From: Flavobacterium azooxidireducens
GTDB taxonomy: Bacteria > Bacteroidota > Bacteroidia > Flavobacteriales > Flavobacteriaceae
DNA length: 64,000 bases
Assembly: GCF_023195775.1 (NCBI RefSeq)
Contig: NZ_CP096205.1
Location: forward strand, 1,922,001-1,986,000
Reading direction: 5' to 3'
Shown here: positions 42,471 to 53,400 of the stretch, piece by piece
Numbering within the stretch: the first letter of the stretch is position 1
Layout: each line of letters begins with the position of its first letter
Program-made: the position numbers and the translations under genes
Notes under the pieces: generated by a model
The model's input: only the letters and a program-made list of their open reading frames with translations
Told to the model about the DNA's origin: nothing
The model's database searches: none

Positions 42471-42680
42471 ATGGATGATTACAAAATGAATAGAACAATT
42501 GCTTCAAAATCTTCTTTCAAAGAAGCAGATGATCATGTTACATTCTTTAAAGATAAATCTCCGGTTGAAAGATTAAATTATGCTTGTGATATAATTAACT
42601 CTATTTTTAATTCTGATCCACTTCAAAAAGTGGATAGAACAATCATTTCTACTCGAAAACATGCCAACAAATCTATTTAA
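42471..42680 (+). CDS. small protein upstream of a nucleotidyltransferase, possible antitoxin
   Basis: I place the start at 42471 (MDDYKMNRTIASKSSFKEA), giving 69 residues; a longer frame from 42435 would overlap the reductase gene. The sequence contains FKDKSPVERLNYACDIINSI and ends in a basic tail. Similar small proteins with an SPxERL motif occur directly before nucleotidyltransferase genes in Bacteroidota. The overlap of 20 bp with the next gene implies co-expression. An antitoxin or accessory role is inferred from gene order alone. Confidence 0.65.
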   Translation: MDDYKMNRTIASKSSFKEADDHVTFFKDKSPVERLNYACDIINSIFNSDPLQKVDRTIISTRKHANKSI

Positions 42681-43119
42681 TGCCGATTTTTTAGATTTTT
42701 TAGAACTTCTAGATAAACACGACGTTGATTTTCTATTGGTTGGAGGTTACGCAGTTATTTTACACGGCTATATCAGAAGTACTGGAGATTTAGACTTGTG
42801 GATTAACAAAACTTCAAAAAATTACAACAATTTAAAAAAAGCATACCTTGATTTTGGTGCTCCTATTTTTTCAAAAGAAGAATTTGAAAGCGATAAATTT
42901 GATGTGTGGAGTATGGGAAATGAACCAAGAAAAATTGAAATTCTTACCCATGTTGATGGTTTAGTTTTTGAAGAAAGTAAGAAAAACTGTAATTGGTTCG
43001 AGTTAGAAAAAATTAAAGTACCTTATATTGATTTTGACGATTTAATCAAAAATAAAAAAGCTACGGGACGATACAAGGATTTAGCAGACATAGAAGAGTT
43101 AAAGAAGAAAAAAGAATAA
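42661..43119 (+). CDS. minimal nucleotidyltransferase, possible toxin
   Basis: The 152-residue protein has FLLVGGYAVILHGYIRSTGD (about 23-42) followed by LDLWINKT. This is the GG...DxD core of DUF6036/AbiEii-like nucleotidyltransferases. Some members of this superfamily are toxins that add nucleotides to tRNA 3' ends. It overlaps the small upstream gene by 20 bp and the ferredoxin gene by one base. The base composition is more AT-rich than the flanking reductase and ferredoxin genes, suggesting insertion. Confidence 0.78.
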   Translation: MPTNLFNADFLDFLELLDKHDVDFLLVGGYAVILHGYIRSTGDLDLWINKTSKNYNNLKKAYLDFGAPIFSKEEFESDKFDVWSMGNEPRKIEILTHVDGLVFEESKKNCNWFELEKIKVPYIDFDDLIKNKKATGRYKDLADIEELKKKKE

Positions 43120-43457
43120 TGCAACAAGACATCACCATCAAAATCACCGACCGAAACGGAACCACACACGAAGTCCAAGCTCCAACCGATATGAACATGA
43201 ACATCATGGAATTGGTTCGTGCTTATGAACTAGCAGAAGAAGGAACTATCGGAGTTTGCGGAGGAATGGCAATGTGTGCTTCTTGTCAATGTTATGTGTT
43301 GAATGAAAACGAAGTTCCGCTACCGGAAAAATCACCTGACGAAGATGCGATGCTTTGGGAAGCCTATCACGTCAAAGAAAACAGCAGATTAGGTTGTCAA
43401 ATTCACATTACACCGGAAATTAACGGTTTGGAAGTTGAATTGGCTCCTGCACAATAA
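43119..43457 (+). CDS. 2Fe-2S ferredoxin (adrenodoxin type)
   Basis: The 112-residue protein has cluster ligands in IGVCGGMAMCASCQCYV (CxxxxxCxxC, about 44-60) and a fourth Cys in RLGCQIHIT (about 92-100), the pattern of adrenodoxin-type ferredoxins. It probably takes electrons from the reductase encoded at 41384-42442. The acceptor is unknown. The start overlaps the nucleotidyltransferase stop (TAATG). Confidence 0.93.
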   Translation: MQQDITIKITDRNGTTHEVQAPTDMNMNIMELVRAYELAEEGTIGVCGGMAMCASCQCYVLNENEVPLPEKSPDEDAMLWEAYHVKENSRLGCQIHITPEINGLEVELAPAQ

Positions 43458-44171
43458 TTATATTCCTAAAATGTTTCTTGCAATAGGAAGCAGTCTTTCT
43501 ACAAATCTAGAATAAGCCAATTCTGATGGATGCAAGTTATCGGATGCAACAAGATTAGTATTATTTAATCCTTCTCGAGTAATATCTGTGATATTTACAA
43601 ATTCAATTCCGAGTGATTCTGCATGGTCTTTAGCAAATAAATTATATTGATCTAATTGATTCGAAATATTCTGCGGATTTGAACTTCCTTGTCCGAAAGG
43701 TGTAAAAGCATAATCAGGAATTGAAACTACAATGACACGATTTTTATCTCCTTTTGCCAATGCAATTGCTGTTTGCAACAATTCTGGAAATTCAGTTTCA
43801 TATAATGAAAAAGGTCTGTTTTGGTATTGATTATTTACACCAATTAACAACGTTACTAAATCATATTCTGCTATTAAATTTTCGTTAGCGATACCATTTT
43901 TTAAGTTGGTAGTTGTCCAGCCTGTTTGAGCCACCACTTTCACTGAAATGTCATCTGCAGCGGGTAGATAATTTTTCAAACTATCTTTCAATTGTGCAGG
44001 AAATCTACATGTTGCACAAACACTTTGACCAATCGTATAACTATCGCCCAAAGCTAAATACTTGATATTTCTAGTAGTTGGAATGGGAATGTTTTGAGTA
44101 TTTTCATCATCATTAGAACATCCTAAAAATGATAAAAATAGAATCAAAAAAAGATAGATTCTCGTTTTCAT
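43458..44171 (-). CDS. SGNH/GDSL hydrolase lipoprotein
   Basis: The start is the ATG at 44169-44171, directly before the lipoprotein signal MKTRIYLFLILFLSFLGCSN (Cys18), giving 237 residues. The SGNH blocks are complete: YLALGDSYTIGQ (Ser nucleophile), GVNNQYQN (Asn) and SDNLHPSELAYS (Asp/His near the C-terminus). It is a secreted, lipid-anchored esterase or acyl hydrolase of unknown substrate. Its first four bases overlap the end of the metallophosphoesterase gene, so the two are translated as a pair. Confidence 0.9.
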   Translation of the reverse strand: MKTRIYLFLILFLSFLGCSNDDENTQNIPIPTTRNIKYLALGDSYTIGQSVCATCRFPAQLKDSLKNYLPAADDISVKVVAQTGWTTTNLKNGIANENLIAEYDLVTLLIGVNNQYQNRPFSLYETEFPELLQTAIALAKGDKNRVIVVSIPDYAFTPFGQGSSNPQNISNQLDQYNLFAKDHAESLGIEFVNITDITREGLNNTNLVASDNLHPSELAYSRFVERLLPIARNILGI

Positions 44172-45076
44172 ATTTCTTTTTTTTGATAAGCAGTTAATTC
44201 CACCGGACCTTCTAAACATTCACGAACAATTTGCAACGTTCCATCTGATTTGGTGTCAATAAACCATTTGATTAATGAAATAGTTCCTTCCACAATTTCG
44301 ATTCCGGTTATGCTTCTTGGGTGAACACAGCTTCCGTCATTAAAATAATTAATCGAATTGTCATTTGTATTAGGGAATCGCGGACGGTGCGTATGTCCGG
44401 TAATTGTAATCATGTTGTGATTGTCAATTATCCATTTTTTTATTCGTCGTTCGATTTTAATTAATTCAACATAATTTTTTGCCGGACTGGTCGGGTCTTT
44501 AATTCCCCAAACTTGAAGAGGCTTCCATAAAATCTGAGCCAAAAAACGATTGATTTTCCAACCAATATAATTCATAAAATCAGCTTGATGTCCGTGGGTT
44601 AAAAATAGCTTTTGACCGGTTTCAGAATTTTCTAATACTATAGCTTCATGGTATTCAATTCCCGGAAAAAGAGGTTCATCTTTTTCTGTTTTAGGATCAA
44701 AAAAAGTGCTCAGTTTTTTCTTAACCAAATCTTTATCACGGTAAACCATGTCGTGATTGCCATAAATCATGTGAAGTCTACTGGAATCGTGGAATTTTTT
44801 TAAAAGCAAATACACGTTTTTGTGTGCTTCAAAAATTTCTTTAAAAAATAAGTTTTCCCATAATTCATCTCCGTCGCCCAATTCGCAATAGCTAAAACCT
44901 TCAGTAAAATAATGGTTCATTGCATGAAAGTAGATGTTTCGATTGCTGGCAAAATCATCTGCAAAACTTGCATCTCCACGATGACAATCGCTAAAAAGAA
45001 TAAACTTTGACTTGTTATCAAACGGAATTCTTTTGGCATTTTCAAAAGCTCGTGTGAGGCGGGTTTGTGATGACAT
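44168..45076 (-). CDS. metallophosphoesterase (LpxH-like fold)
   Basis: The 302-residue enzyme has the calcineurin-like metal-binding blocks: FSDCHRGDASFAD (DxH), LGDGDELWENL (GD), YGNHDMVYRD (GNH), LTHGHQADF and ITGHTHRPRF (GHTH). It resembles UDP-2,3-diacylglucosamine pyrophosphatase-like proteins but is longer; the substrate is not certain. No signal peptide is present, so it is cytosolic. It lies upstream of the SGNH lipoprotein gene with a 4-bp overlap. Confidence 0.88.
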   Translation of the reverse strand: MSSQTRLTRAFENAKRIPFDNKSKFILFSDCHRGDASFADDFASNRNIYFHAMNHYFTEGFSYCELGDGDELWENLFFKEIFEAHKNVYLLLKKFHDSSRLHMIYGNHDMVYRDKDLVKKKLSTFFDPKTEKDEPLFPGIEYHEAIVLENSETGQKLFLTHGHQADFMNYIGWKINRFLAQILWKPLQVWGIKDPTSPAKNYVELIKIERRIKKWIIDNHNMITITGHTHRPRFPNTNDNSINYFNDGSCVHPRSITGIEIVEGTISLIKWFIDTKSDGTLQIVRECLEGPVELTAYQKKEI

Positions 45077-45113
45077 TTTTTTGAAATTAAATACTAAAGA
45101 TAGTAGAAATCAA

Positions 45114-45896
45114 TTAGTAGCAAACTTCTTTTTGTGAAATTTTTTCTTCAATTGCATCCCAAAGTCCAATTCGTTTATGTAAAGCTTGAATGGAAATTTC
45201 TTCCACCTCTTTCCATTTGGTTTCACTTTCTCCACATAATTCGTTTATCATAAGCATTGCCATCGGTCCGTGTTCATCGCCGTCCAACTCGATGTGTCTT
45301 TCAAAATAATAAATCAATTTTGATAAATCGGTTTCAGGGAAATTACTTTGAAAATTTTTTAAAATTGCTGTAAACATTTCCGGGATTAGATCTTCTCTTC
45401 CAAAAGTGAAAGCGGCGGCAATTTCATGTGGTTTACCTTGTTCGATAACACGAAATGTGAAATCGAGAAAATCTTTGATGTTTGGATGTAAATCACTTTT
45501 TCTGATAGAAACAAATATGTTTTGCGTTTGAATCACATTTTCTAAAAATGATTCAATATGTCTAGTTTCTGCACCACATGATTTCATAGCATCAATATAC
45601 ATTTCATAATGACTTTGTCTTTTTCCGTCAAGCGAAATATCGGTTTCTTCTGCCAAAACAATTTCATTAATAAGATAACGTGTTTCCGGATTCCCAACCG
45701 GTAGCCAAGGTGTTGATGTGCAAGTTAAAGTAGCTTGAAGAGCTTTCAAGAGCGACATAAAATCCCAAACGGCATAAATATGAGATTCTTGAAATTGTCT
45801 TAAATCATCAATGGTTTTTATTTTTTTGTATAAAGAATGATTAAGTAATTGTTCTTTTTGGGGTTTTATTTTTTCGTTTATGGTAGAAATATTCAT
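45114..45896 (-). CDS. DUF3050 protein, heme-oxygenase-like helical fold
   Basis: The 260-residue all-helical protein matches DUF3050. Conserved acidic and histidine positions occur in HIYAVWDFMSLLKALQ (about 38-53), EIVLAEETD (about 72-80), SHYEMY and YFERHIELDGDEHGPM (about 185-200). This spacing resembles heme-oxygenase-like diiron oxidases. Metal use is inferred from these residues and not from any known enzyme. It stands alone between the metallophosphoesterase gene and the acyl-CoA dehydrogenase terminator. Confidence 0.82.
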   Translation of the reverse strand: MNISTINEKIKPQKEQLLNHSLYKKIKTIDDLRQFQESHIYAVWDFMSLLKALQATLTCTSTPWLPVGNPETRYLINEIVLAEETDISLDGKRQSHYEMYIDAMKSCGAETRHIESFLENVIQTQNIFVSIRKSDLHPNIKDFLDFTFRVIEQGKPHEIAAAFTFGREDLIPEMFTAILKNFQSNFPETDLSKLIYYFERHIELDGDEHGPMAMLMINELCGESETKWKEVEEISIQALHKRIGLWDAIEEKISQKEVCY

Positions 45897-45954
45897 AGCT
45901 TTTTTTATTTATAAATACGAAATAGAATGGATGATAGTTTTACTTTACAAAGCT

Positions 45955-45985
45955 AAAAAAGCTTCCTCGAATGAAGAAGCTTTTT
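45955..45985 (-). terminator. terminator of the acyl-CoA dehydrogenase gene
   Basis: AAAAAGCTTC (45956-45965) pairs with GAAGCTTTTT (45976-45985). The A run supplies the minus-strand T tract. Confidence 0.8.
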
Positions 45986-46009
45986 GTATTGATTTTAATT
46001 ATTGTTTAC

Positions 46010-47188
46010 TTACTTGAATGCTTGCATACCAGTAATGTCTGCTCCGGTAATAAGTAAATGGATGTCGTGAGTGCCTTCATACGTAATCACAGATTCCAAA
46101 TTCATACTGTGTCGCATGATTGAATATTCACCTGTAATTCCCATTCCGCCAAGTATTTGACGGGCTTCTCTGGCAATGTTTATCGCCATATCTACGTTGT
46201 TTCTTTTAGCCATAGAAATTTGAGCAGTGGTTGCTTTTCCTTCATTACGCAAAACACCTAAACGCCAAGTTAGCAATTGAGCTTTGGTGATTTCGGTAAT
46301 CATTTCGGCTAATTTTTTCTGTTGTAATTGTGTTGCAGCAATGGGTTTATCAAACTGAATTCGTTCTTTTGCATAGCGTAAAGCCGTATCATAACAATCC
46401 ATAGCAGCACCGATTGCACCCCAAGCAATTCCGTAACGAGCAGAATCTAAACAACCAAGCGGAGCACCTAAACCTGATTTATTTGGCAATAAATTTTCCT
46501 TAGGAACCTTTACGTTATCAAAAATTAATTCACCAGTTGCAGATGCACGAAGTGACCATTTATTGTGTGTTTCAGGCGTTGTAAAACCTTCCATTCCACG
46601 TTCTACGATTAAGCCATGAATTCTTCCTTCTTCATTTTTAGCCCAAACAACAGCGATGTCTGCAAATGGAGCATTAGATATCCACATTTTGGCTCCATTT
46701 AACAAATAATGATCGCCTTTGTCTTTAAAATTAGTTGTCATTCCGCCTGGATTTGAGCCGTGGTCAGGTTCGGTTAAACCAAAACAACCCATCATTTCAC
46801 CGGTGGCTAATTTTGGTAAATATTTCATGCGTTGTTCTTCGTTTCCATATTTCCAAATTGGATACATAACTAAAGAAGACTGAACGGAAGATGTAGAACG
46901 AACACCGGAATCGCCTCTTTCAATTTCCTGCATGATTAATCCGTACGAGATTTGATCTAAGCCTGCACCGCCATATTCTTCCGGAATATAAGGTCCAAAA
47001 CCGCCAATTTCTCCTAAACCTTTAATAATTTGTTTTGGAAATTCAGCACGTTGAGCATAATCTTCAATTATCGGAGAAACTTCTCTTTTAACCCAAGCAC
47101 GTGCAGAATCACGCACTAATTTATGCTCATCCGTTAGCAAATCATCTAATAAATAATAATCAGGAGCTTGAAATAAGTCTGGTTTCAT
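46010..47188 (-). CDS. acyl-CoA dehydrogenase, glutaryl-CoA dehydrogenase-like
   Basis: The start is the ATG at 47186-47188 (MKPDLFQAPDYYLLDDLL), giving 392 residues, the size of glutaryl-CoA dehydrogenase. FAD-binding and substrate segments are present: CFGLTEPDHGSNPGGM, ICSW-like MWISNAP, and YEGTHDIHLLITG with the catalytic Glu. STSSVQSSLVMYPI near 95-108 is typical of the glutaryl branch. It would oxidatively decarboxylate glutaryl-CoA from lysine or tryptophan breakdown, consistent with the saccharopine dehydrogenase-like gene at 8586. Substrate assignment is inference. Confidence 0.88.
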   Translation of the reverse strand: MKPDLFQAPDYYLLDDLLTDEHKLVRDSARAWVKREVSPIIEDYAQRAEFPKQIIKGLGEIGGFGPYIPEEYGGAGLDQISYGLIMQEIERGDSGVRSTSSVQSSLVMYPIWKYGNEEQRMKYLPKLATGEMMGCFGLTEPDHGSNPGGMTTNFKDKGDHYLLNGAKMWISNAPFADIAVVWAKNEEGRIHGLIVERGMEGFTTPETHNKWSLRASATGELIFDNVKVPKENLLPNKSGLGAPLGCLDSARYGIAWGAIGAAMDCYDTALRYAKERIQFDKPIAATQLQQKKLAEMITEITKAQLLTWRLGVLRNEGKATTAQISMAKRNNVDMAINIAREARQILGGMGITGEYSIMRHSMNLESVITYEGTHDIHLLITGADITGMQAFK

Positions 47189-47209
47189 TTGTATCAATTT
47201 TAAGTTTGA

Positions 47210-47240
47210 CAAAAGTAAGTAAAGAAATGTAACAAATCAA
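47210..47240 (-). promoter_or_regulatory. candidate promoter of the glutaryl-CoA dehydrogenase-like gene
   Basis: Minus-strand TTG (47240-47238, or 47235-47233) is followed after 20 (or 15) nt by TACTTTTG (47217-47210). The start codon follows 21 nt later. Confidence 0.55.
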
Positions 47241-47476
47241 TTAACAATTGTTATAATTTTATATCATTAGTTATTGCTTTGAATAAGATTTAAAATGATT
47301 TGTTGCGTTGTCTACCTTATTATGTTGCTTAAATTTAATAATGTTTAGAGCTGTAGAAATAATACTACACTCAAATAACGTTTGTTCTACAAGCAATGTT
47401 TATTATTCTTATTACATTTGTTGATTGTATATGTGGTTAATAATCAGTTTGTAAAGCTTATTGTAGAGTGGTTTTA

Positions 47477-47484
47477 TAACTTTG
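47477..47484 (+). promoter_or_regulatory. candidate -7 element of the surface-protein operon, nearly leaderless
   Basis: TAACTTTG ends 3 nt before the ATG at 47488, so transcription would begin at or close to the start codon. TTG partners at 47461 (13 nt) or 47449 (25 nt) are not ideally spaced. Confidence 0.4.
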
Positions 47485-47487
47485 AAA

Positions 47488-50400
47488 ATGAAAAGTCTTA
47501 TATCTATATTGTTTTTTTTATTGACAAATTATTTTTGTCAATCAAATTCGCTTGTTTTAAATAGGTCGGAAGCACTTATGCCATTATCCGGAACATATTC
47601 AATCCCGGGAGATTATAACACAATTAGCGATGCTGCGATTGCATTAAATACATTTGGAATAAGTAGTTCTGTGGTTTTTAATGTGGCTGTAAATCATACT
47701 GAAATTGCTCCTGCAGGCATAAGTGCTTTGTTGCCAGGAGGAATCGTTTTTGGAAGTATTTCAGGAACAAGTTTTACAAATACAATTGTTTTTCAAAAAA
47801 GTGGAATAGGAACGAATCCTATAGTAATAGCTGGCGAAAATCATTTTGCCGGAGGGATAATGGATGCAGTCATAAAATTTATTGGTTCTGATTATATTAC
47901 TTTTGACGGAATTGATGTGTCTGAAAACCCACTCAATAGTAATGCCGTCATAGCCTCAAACAATATGACAGAGTTTGGATATGCTTTTTTTAAGGCTTCA
48001 AATACGGATGGTGCTAAAAATAACGTAATCAGAAATTGCACAATAAAATTAAATACTGGTTTATCAAATTATCAAAACACGTTTGGAGTTTATTCCTCCA
48101 CAATTACTACAGCGGTAAATGGTTTAACCCTAGCTAATACTACAAGTGTATTGGGTTCAAATTCAGACAATTCATTACAAAGTAATGTTATTGAAGGAGC
48201 AAACTCCGGAATAGTTGTAATTGGCTCTAATACGGCTGCTGCTATGGATTCTGGTTGGGTGATTGATGGAAATACAATTACCGATTTTGGTATTGGAAAT
48301 GGAGAAGCCAACTCTTTGTATCAAAAATTAGGCACAACTGCTCAAGGAATTTTAGTTAATCAAAGTTATAATTTTTCAGTTTCAAATAATAGTGTTACGA
48401 GTGTGAGCGGAACTTTGTTAACTCCAATTCCAATTGCCGGAATTGTATTTGGATGGTCCGGGTCAGTTGTTCAGCCATCTGGAACTTACATTAATGTGTG
48501 CCAAAACAATACTATTGCTATTACCAATAATCTTAATGAAAGCATGTATGGCGTTTGGTCTAGAATTGGCAACGCAACTTCTAATGTAACTATTTTTGGC
48601 AATACAATTTCATTAATCAATACAGCAACTAGTGTTTTGGTTTCAAAAGAAGCTAAAGGAATTTTTCAGCACATTGCTATTGGAGATTTAACAATTTCTA
48701 ATAACCAAGTTCAAATTAGTTATTTAAATACAAATCATTCCGATGTAATTCATTTTATTCAAGCCGATGTTGCTACGACAATAAAAAGAGAAATAATAGG
48801 AAATACGCTATCCACTCCAAGCGGACAAACTTTACGAACAAATGGGGCTGTTACAGGAATTTCACATCAAGGTGTCACATCAAACGAATTATCTATCAAT
48901 CAAAATTCGATTTCAATCAACAAAGGCAATGATAATACAGCTTCTGTTTTTTACGGAATTTATAGTGCATCAACTAGTGCGGCAATAAATTATTCTATTA
49001 CAGGAAACACTATCTTACTTCAAAATGATACTCCAACTTCAGGAAATACAATTGTTAGCGGAATATTTTGTAACGACGGCTTAAATACAATCGATAAAAC
49101 AATTTCAAATAACATAATCACTATTCAAACCAATAATATTGGAGGAACAACACATGGAATTTTATCTGGAAAAGTTAATCAAGCTACTATTTCAGAAAAT
49201 CAAATTATTATTAGTAATCATTGTGCAACAATTAATGGAATTTTACTAACAACCGGATCGGTTAGCAATCAGTTGAATGGAAACATAATTACTATTTCTC
49301 CGGTAAATATGCCAGGAGTATCAACAAATATTCGAGGGATTAATAATGCTGTTGGAATATTGAATACAAATTTAAACGAAATTACAGTAGCACCTTCATT
49401 TGATTCTGCAGCAAATGTTTTTGTAAATTTATTTGGAATTGATAATGTGGTTGCCAATTCATCCATTTCTAATAATACCAGAGTAACTTTATCTCCTGTG
49501 TTTAATATTGATGCAATTACAGGCAATATGGCTGTTATTAGAAATACAGCCTCAAATGTTGAAATAGCAATTAATCAATTGGTAGAATTAAATGCTGTTA
49601 ACAATTCTGGAAACATAACAGCAAGCGGGATTTTGAATAGCGGTGCAAATTCGTTAATTCAGAATAATGTAATGCTTTCTTTAGCAGCCACAACTCAAAC
49701 TACTGCCAACATAATTGGCATTGAAAGTGCGACTGCTGGTGCAGGCACACAAATTTTAGGTAATTCAAATGTGCTACTTTCGGTTAACTCGGCAACAAAT
49801 GTATCAGCAAGAGGAATTTCGGTAGTCAACGCTTTTGTTAAAAACAATTCTAATATCAGTATAAACGCAATTGCATCAACCACTAGTTCAACGTATGGAA
49901 TTAGTGGTACAGGTGAAATTGAAAATAATATAATAACCGTAACTGCAAATGCTCAAACGGGAATCACCGGAACAGCAGGAATTCTTTCAGGGTTGAACAC
50001 TTTGGTGAAGGATAATGAAATCACTACAAATTTTGTAACTGCGTCAGGAAATGCTTTGGCAATGGGAATTAATAGTACAAACGCAAATTCATCTATAGTT
50101 AACAACACTATTGATCACACAGTGGTTTCAAATGTTAGTGATGCTAGTGCAACTTGGCGTGGTGAAGTATATGGAATTAGAAGTTATGGTGAAAATACAA
50201 CTGTTGAAAATAATAAAATTATAAGAGTTTTTGGTTCAATGGGAAGAGGGACAACCTATTTTGAAGCTGCAGGAGTATTTTTGGATAGAGCAGAAAATCC
50301 AATTGTGTTAGGGAACACGATTAGTAATGTTTCCTGCAACGGAACTGCACGCGATAGGATTTATTTAAGCGGAATCTATGTAACAGGAAATTCTCATAAC

Positions 50401-53400
50401 GGACTCATTAAAAATAATAAAATTTTTAATATTTCATTCAATTGTTCTGTGACAGGAACAATTTTTATACCCCCATTTTTTAATGTTGATATTCCGGCAA
50501 ACACTAACGGAATTTGGGTCAGAATTGCCGATAATACAATCGCTTCAGATTACACCATTGTAAACAACCACATTTCAAAATTATACCATAATAATACATC
50601 GAAAATAGGTGGAATTTTTGGTTTGGCTTTATCTACCAAAGAGCTCAATTATAAAGTGTATCACAACACAATCTTAATTGGTGATAATGATACAATGGTC
50701 ACAAGTAACACCACTAGTCATTTTGGAGGTACAGCCGTTGGATTTGTTAATAGAGTAGGAAGTGGAAGTTTAGATTTAAGAAACAACATTTTATATGTCA
50801 ATATAATGCCAAGATTTTCCGGATATGTTTCTGCATTGGCCGCAGTTAAAAGTCATAATAACAATATCACAGAGTTGTCAACGAATCCAGGGCAATCAAC
50901 TGTAAGACCTGTAAACTATCATGCTGCTTCAAACAATAATTTGTTTTATGCTCCTTCAGTTCATGGAAGAAGATCCTATTTTTATTGTGAAGGAGATGGA
51001 TTAGGTACAGAATATAATCGTTTTAATATAGACCATAACACCACTGCAATAAATGATCCAAATATAAATATCAGCCCTTCTTTTTCAGGATGTACGAGCA
51101 AGTACAAAACTCTAATGGCAGGATCAGATTCCAATAGTTTTTATCAAAACGTAACACTTGTAGAAGGAACTGACAATCAAGAAGGTGTTTGGACACCTGT
51201 TGGCGAAACTTTTGCCGAGTTAGGAGCTCAACTCATTGACCCGATTTATGATTTAGATTTCAATAACGTAAGCCGTGGAAGTGCAATAGACATGGGAGCA
51301 GTTCAATTTAATGGAGAAACTACGCAAGCCCCTGAAATTGTTTATTCGCCTTTAACACTGTCTGGTTGCGGTTTAGTGCCAACATCACTAGTCTTAGAAA
51401 ATGTTCAAATAACAGATAATGCCGGAATATATGTTTCTGGAACTTTAATTCCTAGATTATATTATAGAATCAATTCTGGTGCATGGTCAAGTGTAGCGGG
51501 AACTTTAGTTTCAGGCGATGCAAATAATGGTTTTTGGAACTTCACTCTCACCGGATTATCCGCAGGGACATTGAGCTATTATGTCATTGCTCAAGACAAA
51601 TTGTCAAAAATTGGTGCCATTCCCGGAAGTGGTCTAGTAGCATGTAATGTAAATTCAATAACCACTCATCCAACCTCACCAAACACATTAACTTTAGGAG
51701 GAGCAGTTGCAACCTACGCATTAGGAAGCTGGAGTTCCACTCCAGATATTGGAAAAGCAGTTGTTATTGATGACGATTTAGTTATTTCTTCCAGCCTCGA
51801 TGCTTGCTCGGTTTTGGTAAAAGTAGGTAGAACTGTAACAGTCGCTTCGGAAATTTATCTAACCGTTTTAAATGAAGTTGTTGTGGAAACCGGAGCAAAC
51901 CTAATTTTTGATGATAAAGCAAGTTTGGTTCAAATTAACAATGTTGCAAATATTGGAGATATTGAATACAATCGAATTGCAAGTGTGAAAAAATTAGATT
52001 ACGTCTATTGGTCGTCTCCAGTTTTTGGTAATGGAGGAGTGAGCGGATTTAATATTAATAATCTTTCGGCCAACCCTACAGAAATTACCGGACCAAAATA
52101 CAAATGGAATACATTACAAAATAATAATAACGGAACTGGCGGAAACATCAGTCAAGGAATTTGGGTAAACGCAAATGCAAACTTGATGGAGTCAGGCAAA
52201 GGATACATCGTTCGGGCACCCAATTCATTTAGCGAAACAACAAATCAACCGTATCAAGCAACTTTTAGTGGTGTTCCTTTTAACGGAGATTTGAGTTATC
52301 CGATTTATCGAGGCGATTATACCGGAGTAGATTATACCGGATTGAATGGACAAACCATCACTAATTTAGATGATAATTTTAATTTGATAGGAAATCCATA
52401 TCCATCTGCTATTAGTGCGGCACGATTTATTTTTAGAAATACTCCTGCAAACGGTGGAAATGTTATTGGAGGAGTGAGAGTTTGGACACATGGAAACAGT
52501 CCATCAACATCTTATCAAGATCCTTTTTATGGTTCGTTTGCCTATAACTATACTTCAAACGATTATATAATTTATACTTTATTAGGCTCTACATGTTGTC
52601 CTGCCTTAGAAGATGATTTTATGATTGCAGCCGGACAAGGATTTTTTGTTCAAATGCAAGACGGAATAGCAGCGAGTGATTTTGCCTATTTTAATAATTC
52701 GATGCGAAGTAAAAATTATACAAATGCAAATTTTTACAGAACATCCAATCTTACAGAGTTTGTTGATTTTACATTTGAAAAACATCGAATATGGCTAGAT
52801 ATTTTAGATTCGAATTTATCATCAAATAGAACGCTTTTGGGCTATGCAGACGGAGCAACTTTTGGGTTAGATGATTTATTTGATGCAACAACCAAAGAAA
52901 TAGCGGCTCTTCAAATCTATTCCTTTGCAGAAGAAACTAAAACAACCACACAAGCCAGACCATTACCTTTTGATAGCAATGATGAGGTTTCAATAGGTGT
53001 AACTATTCCTGATCAAGGTCAATATACCATCGCTATTGCAGGAATAGATGGTTTGTTTGATTTCACTTCAATCTATTTAAAAGATATTTTCTTAAATTTA
53101 GTCCACGATTTAAAAGAAAGTCCGTATCATTTCCAAGCAGAAAAAGGTGTGATGAACAATCGATTTCAGATAGTTTATCAAAATTCTAATTTAAGTCAGC
53201 CCGATTTCAATGTTGGTTCGGTTACTGCATTTGTCAAAAACAATGAAATTCATATAAAATCATCCTTAGATGAAATAAATGAAATAACTTTATTTGACCT
53301 TACGGGAAGAAAAATTTATCAAAAGAAAATTATAACAAAAGAAACAATTATATCTGATCTAAATATTGCCAATCAAACAATTTTAATCCAACTGAAAATG

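Larger units (their letters stand above)
47189..47487. other. intergenic region between divergent genes
   Basis: These 299 bp are very AT-rich. I see two promoter-like sites (47210-47240 minus and 47477-47484 plus) and nothing else: no tRNA, no hairpin terminator and no convincing small gene. Confidence 0.6.
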
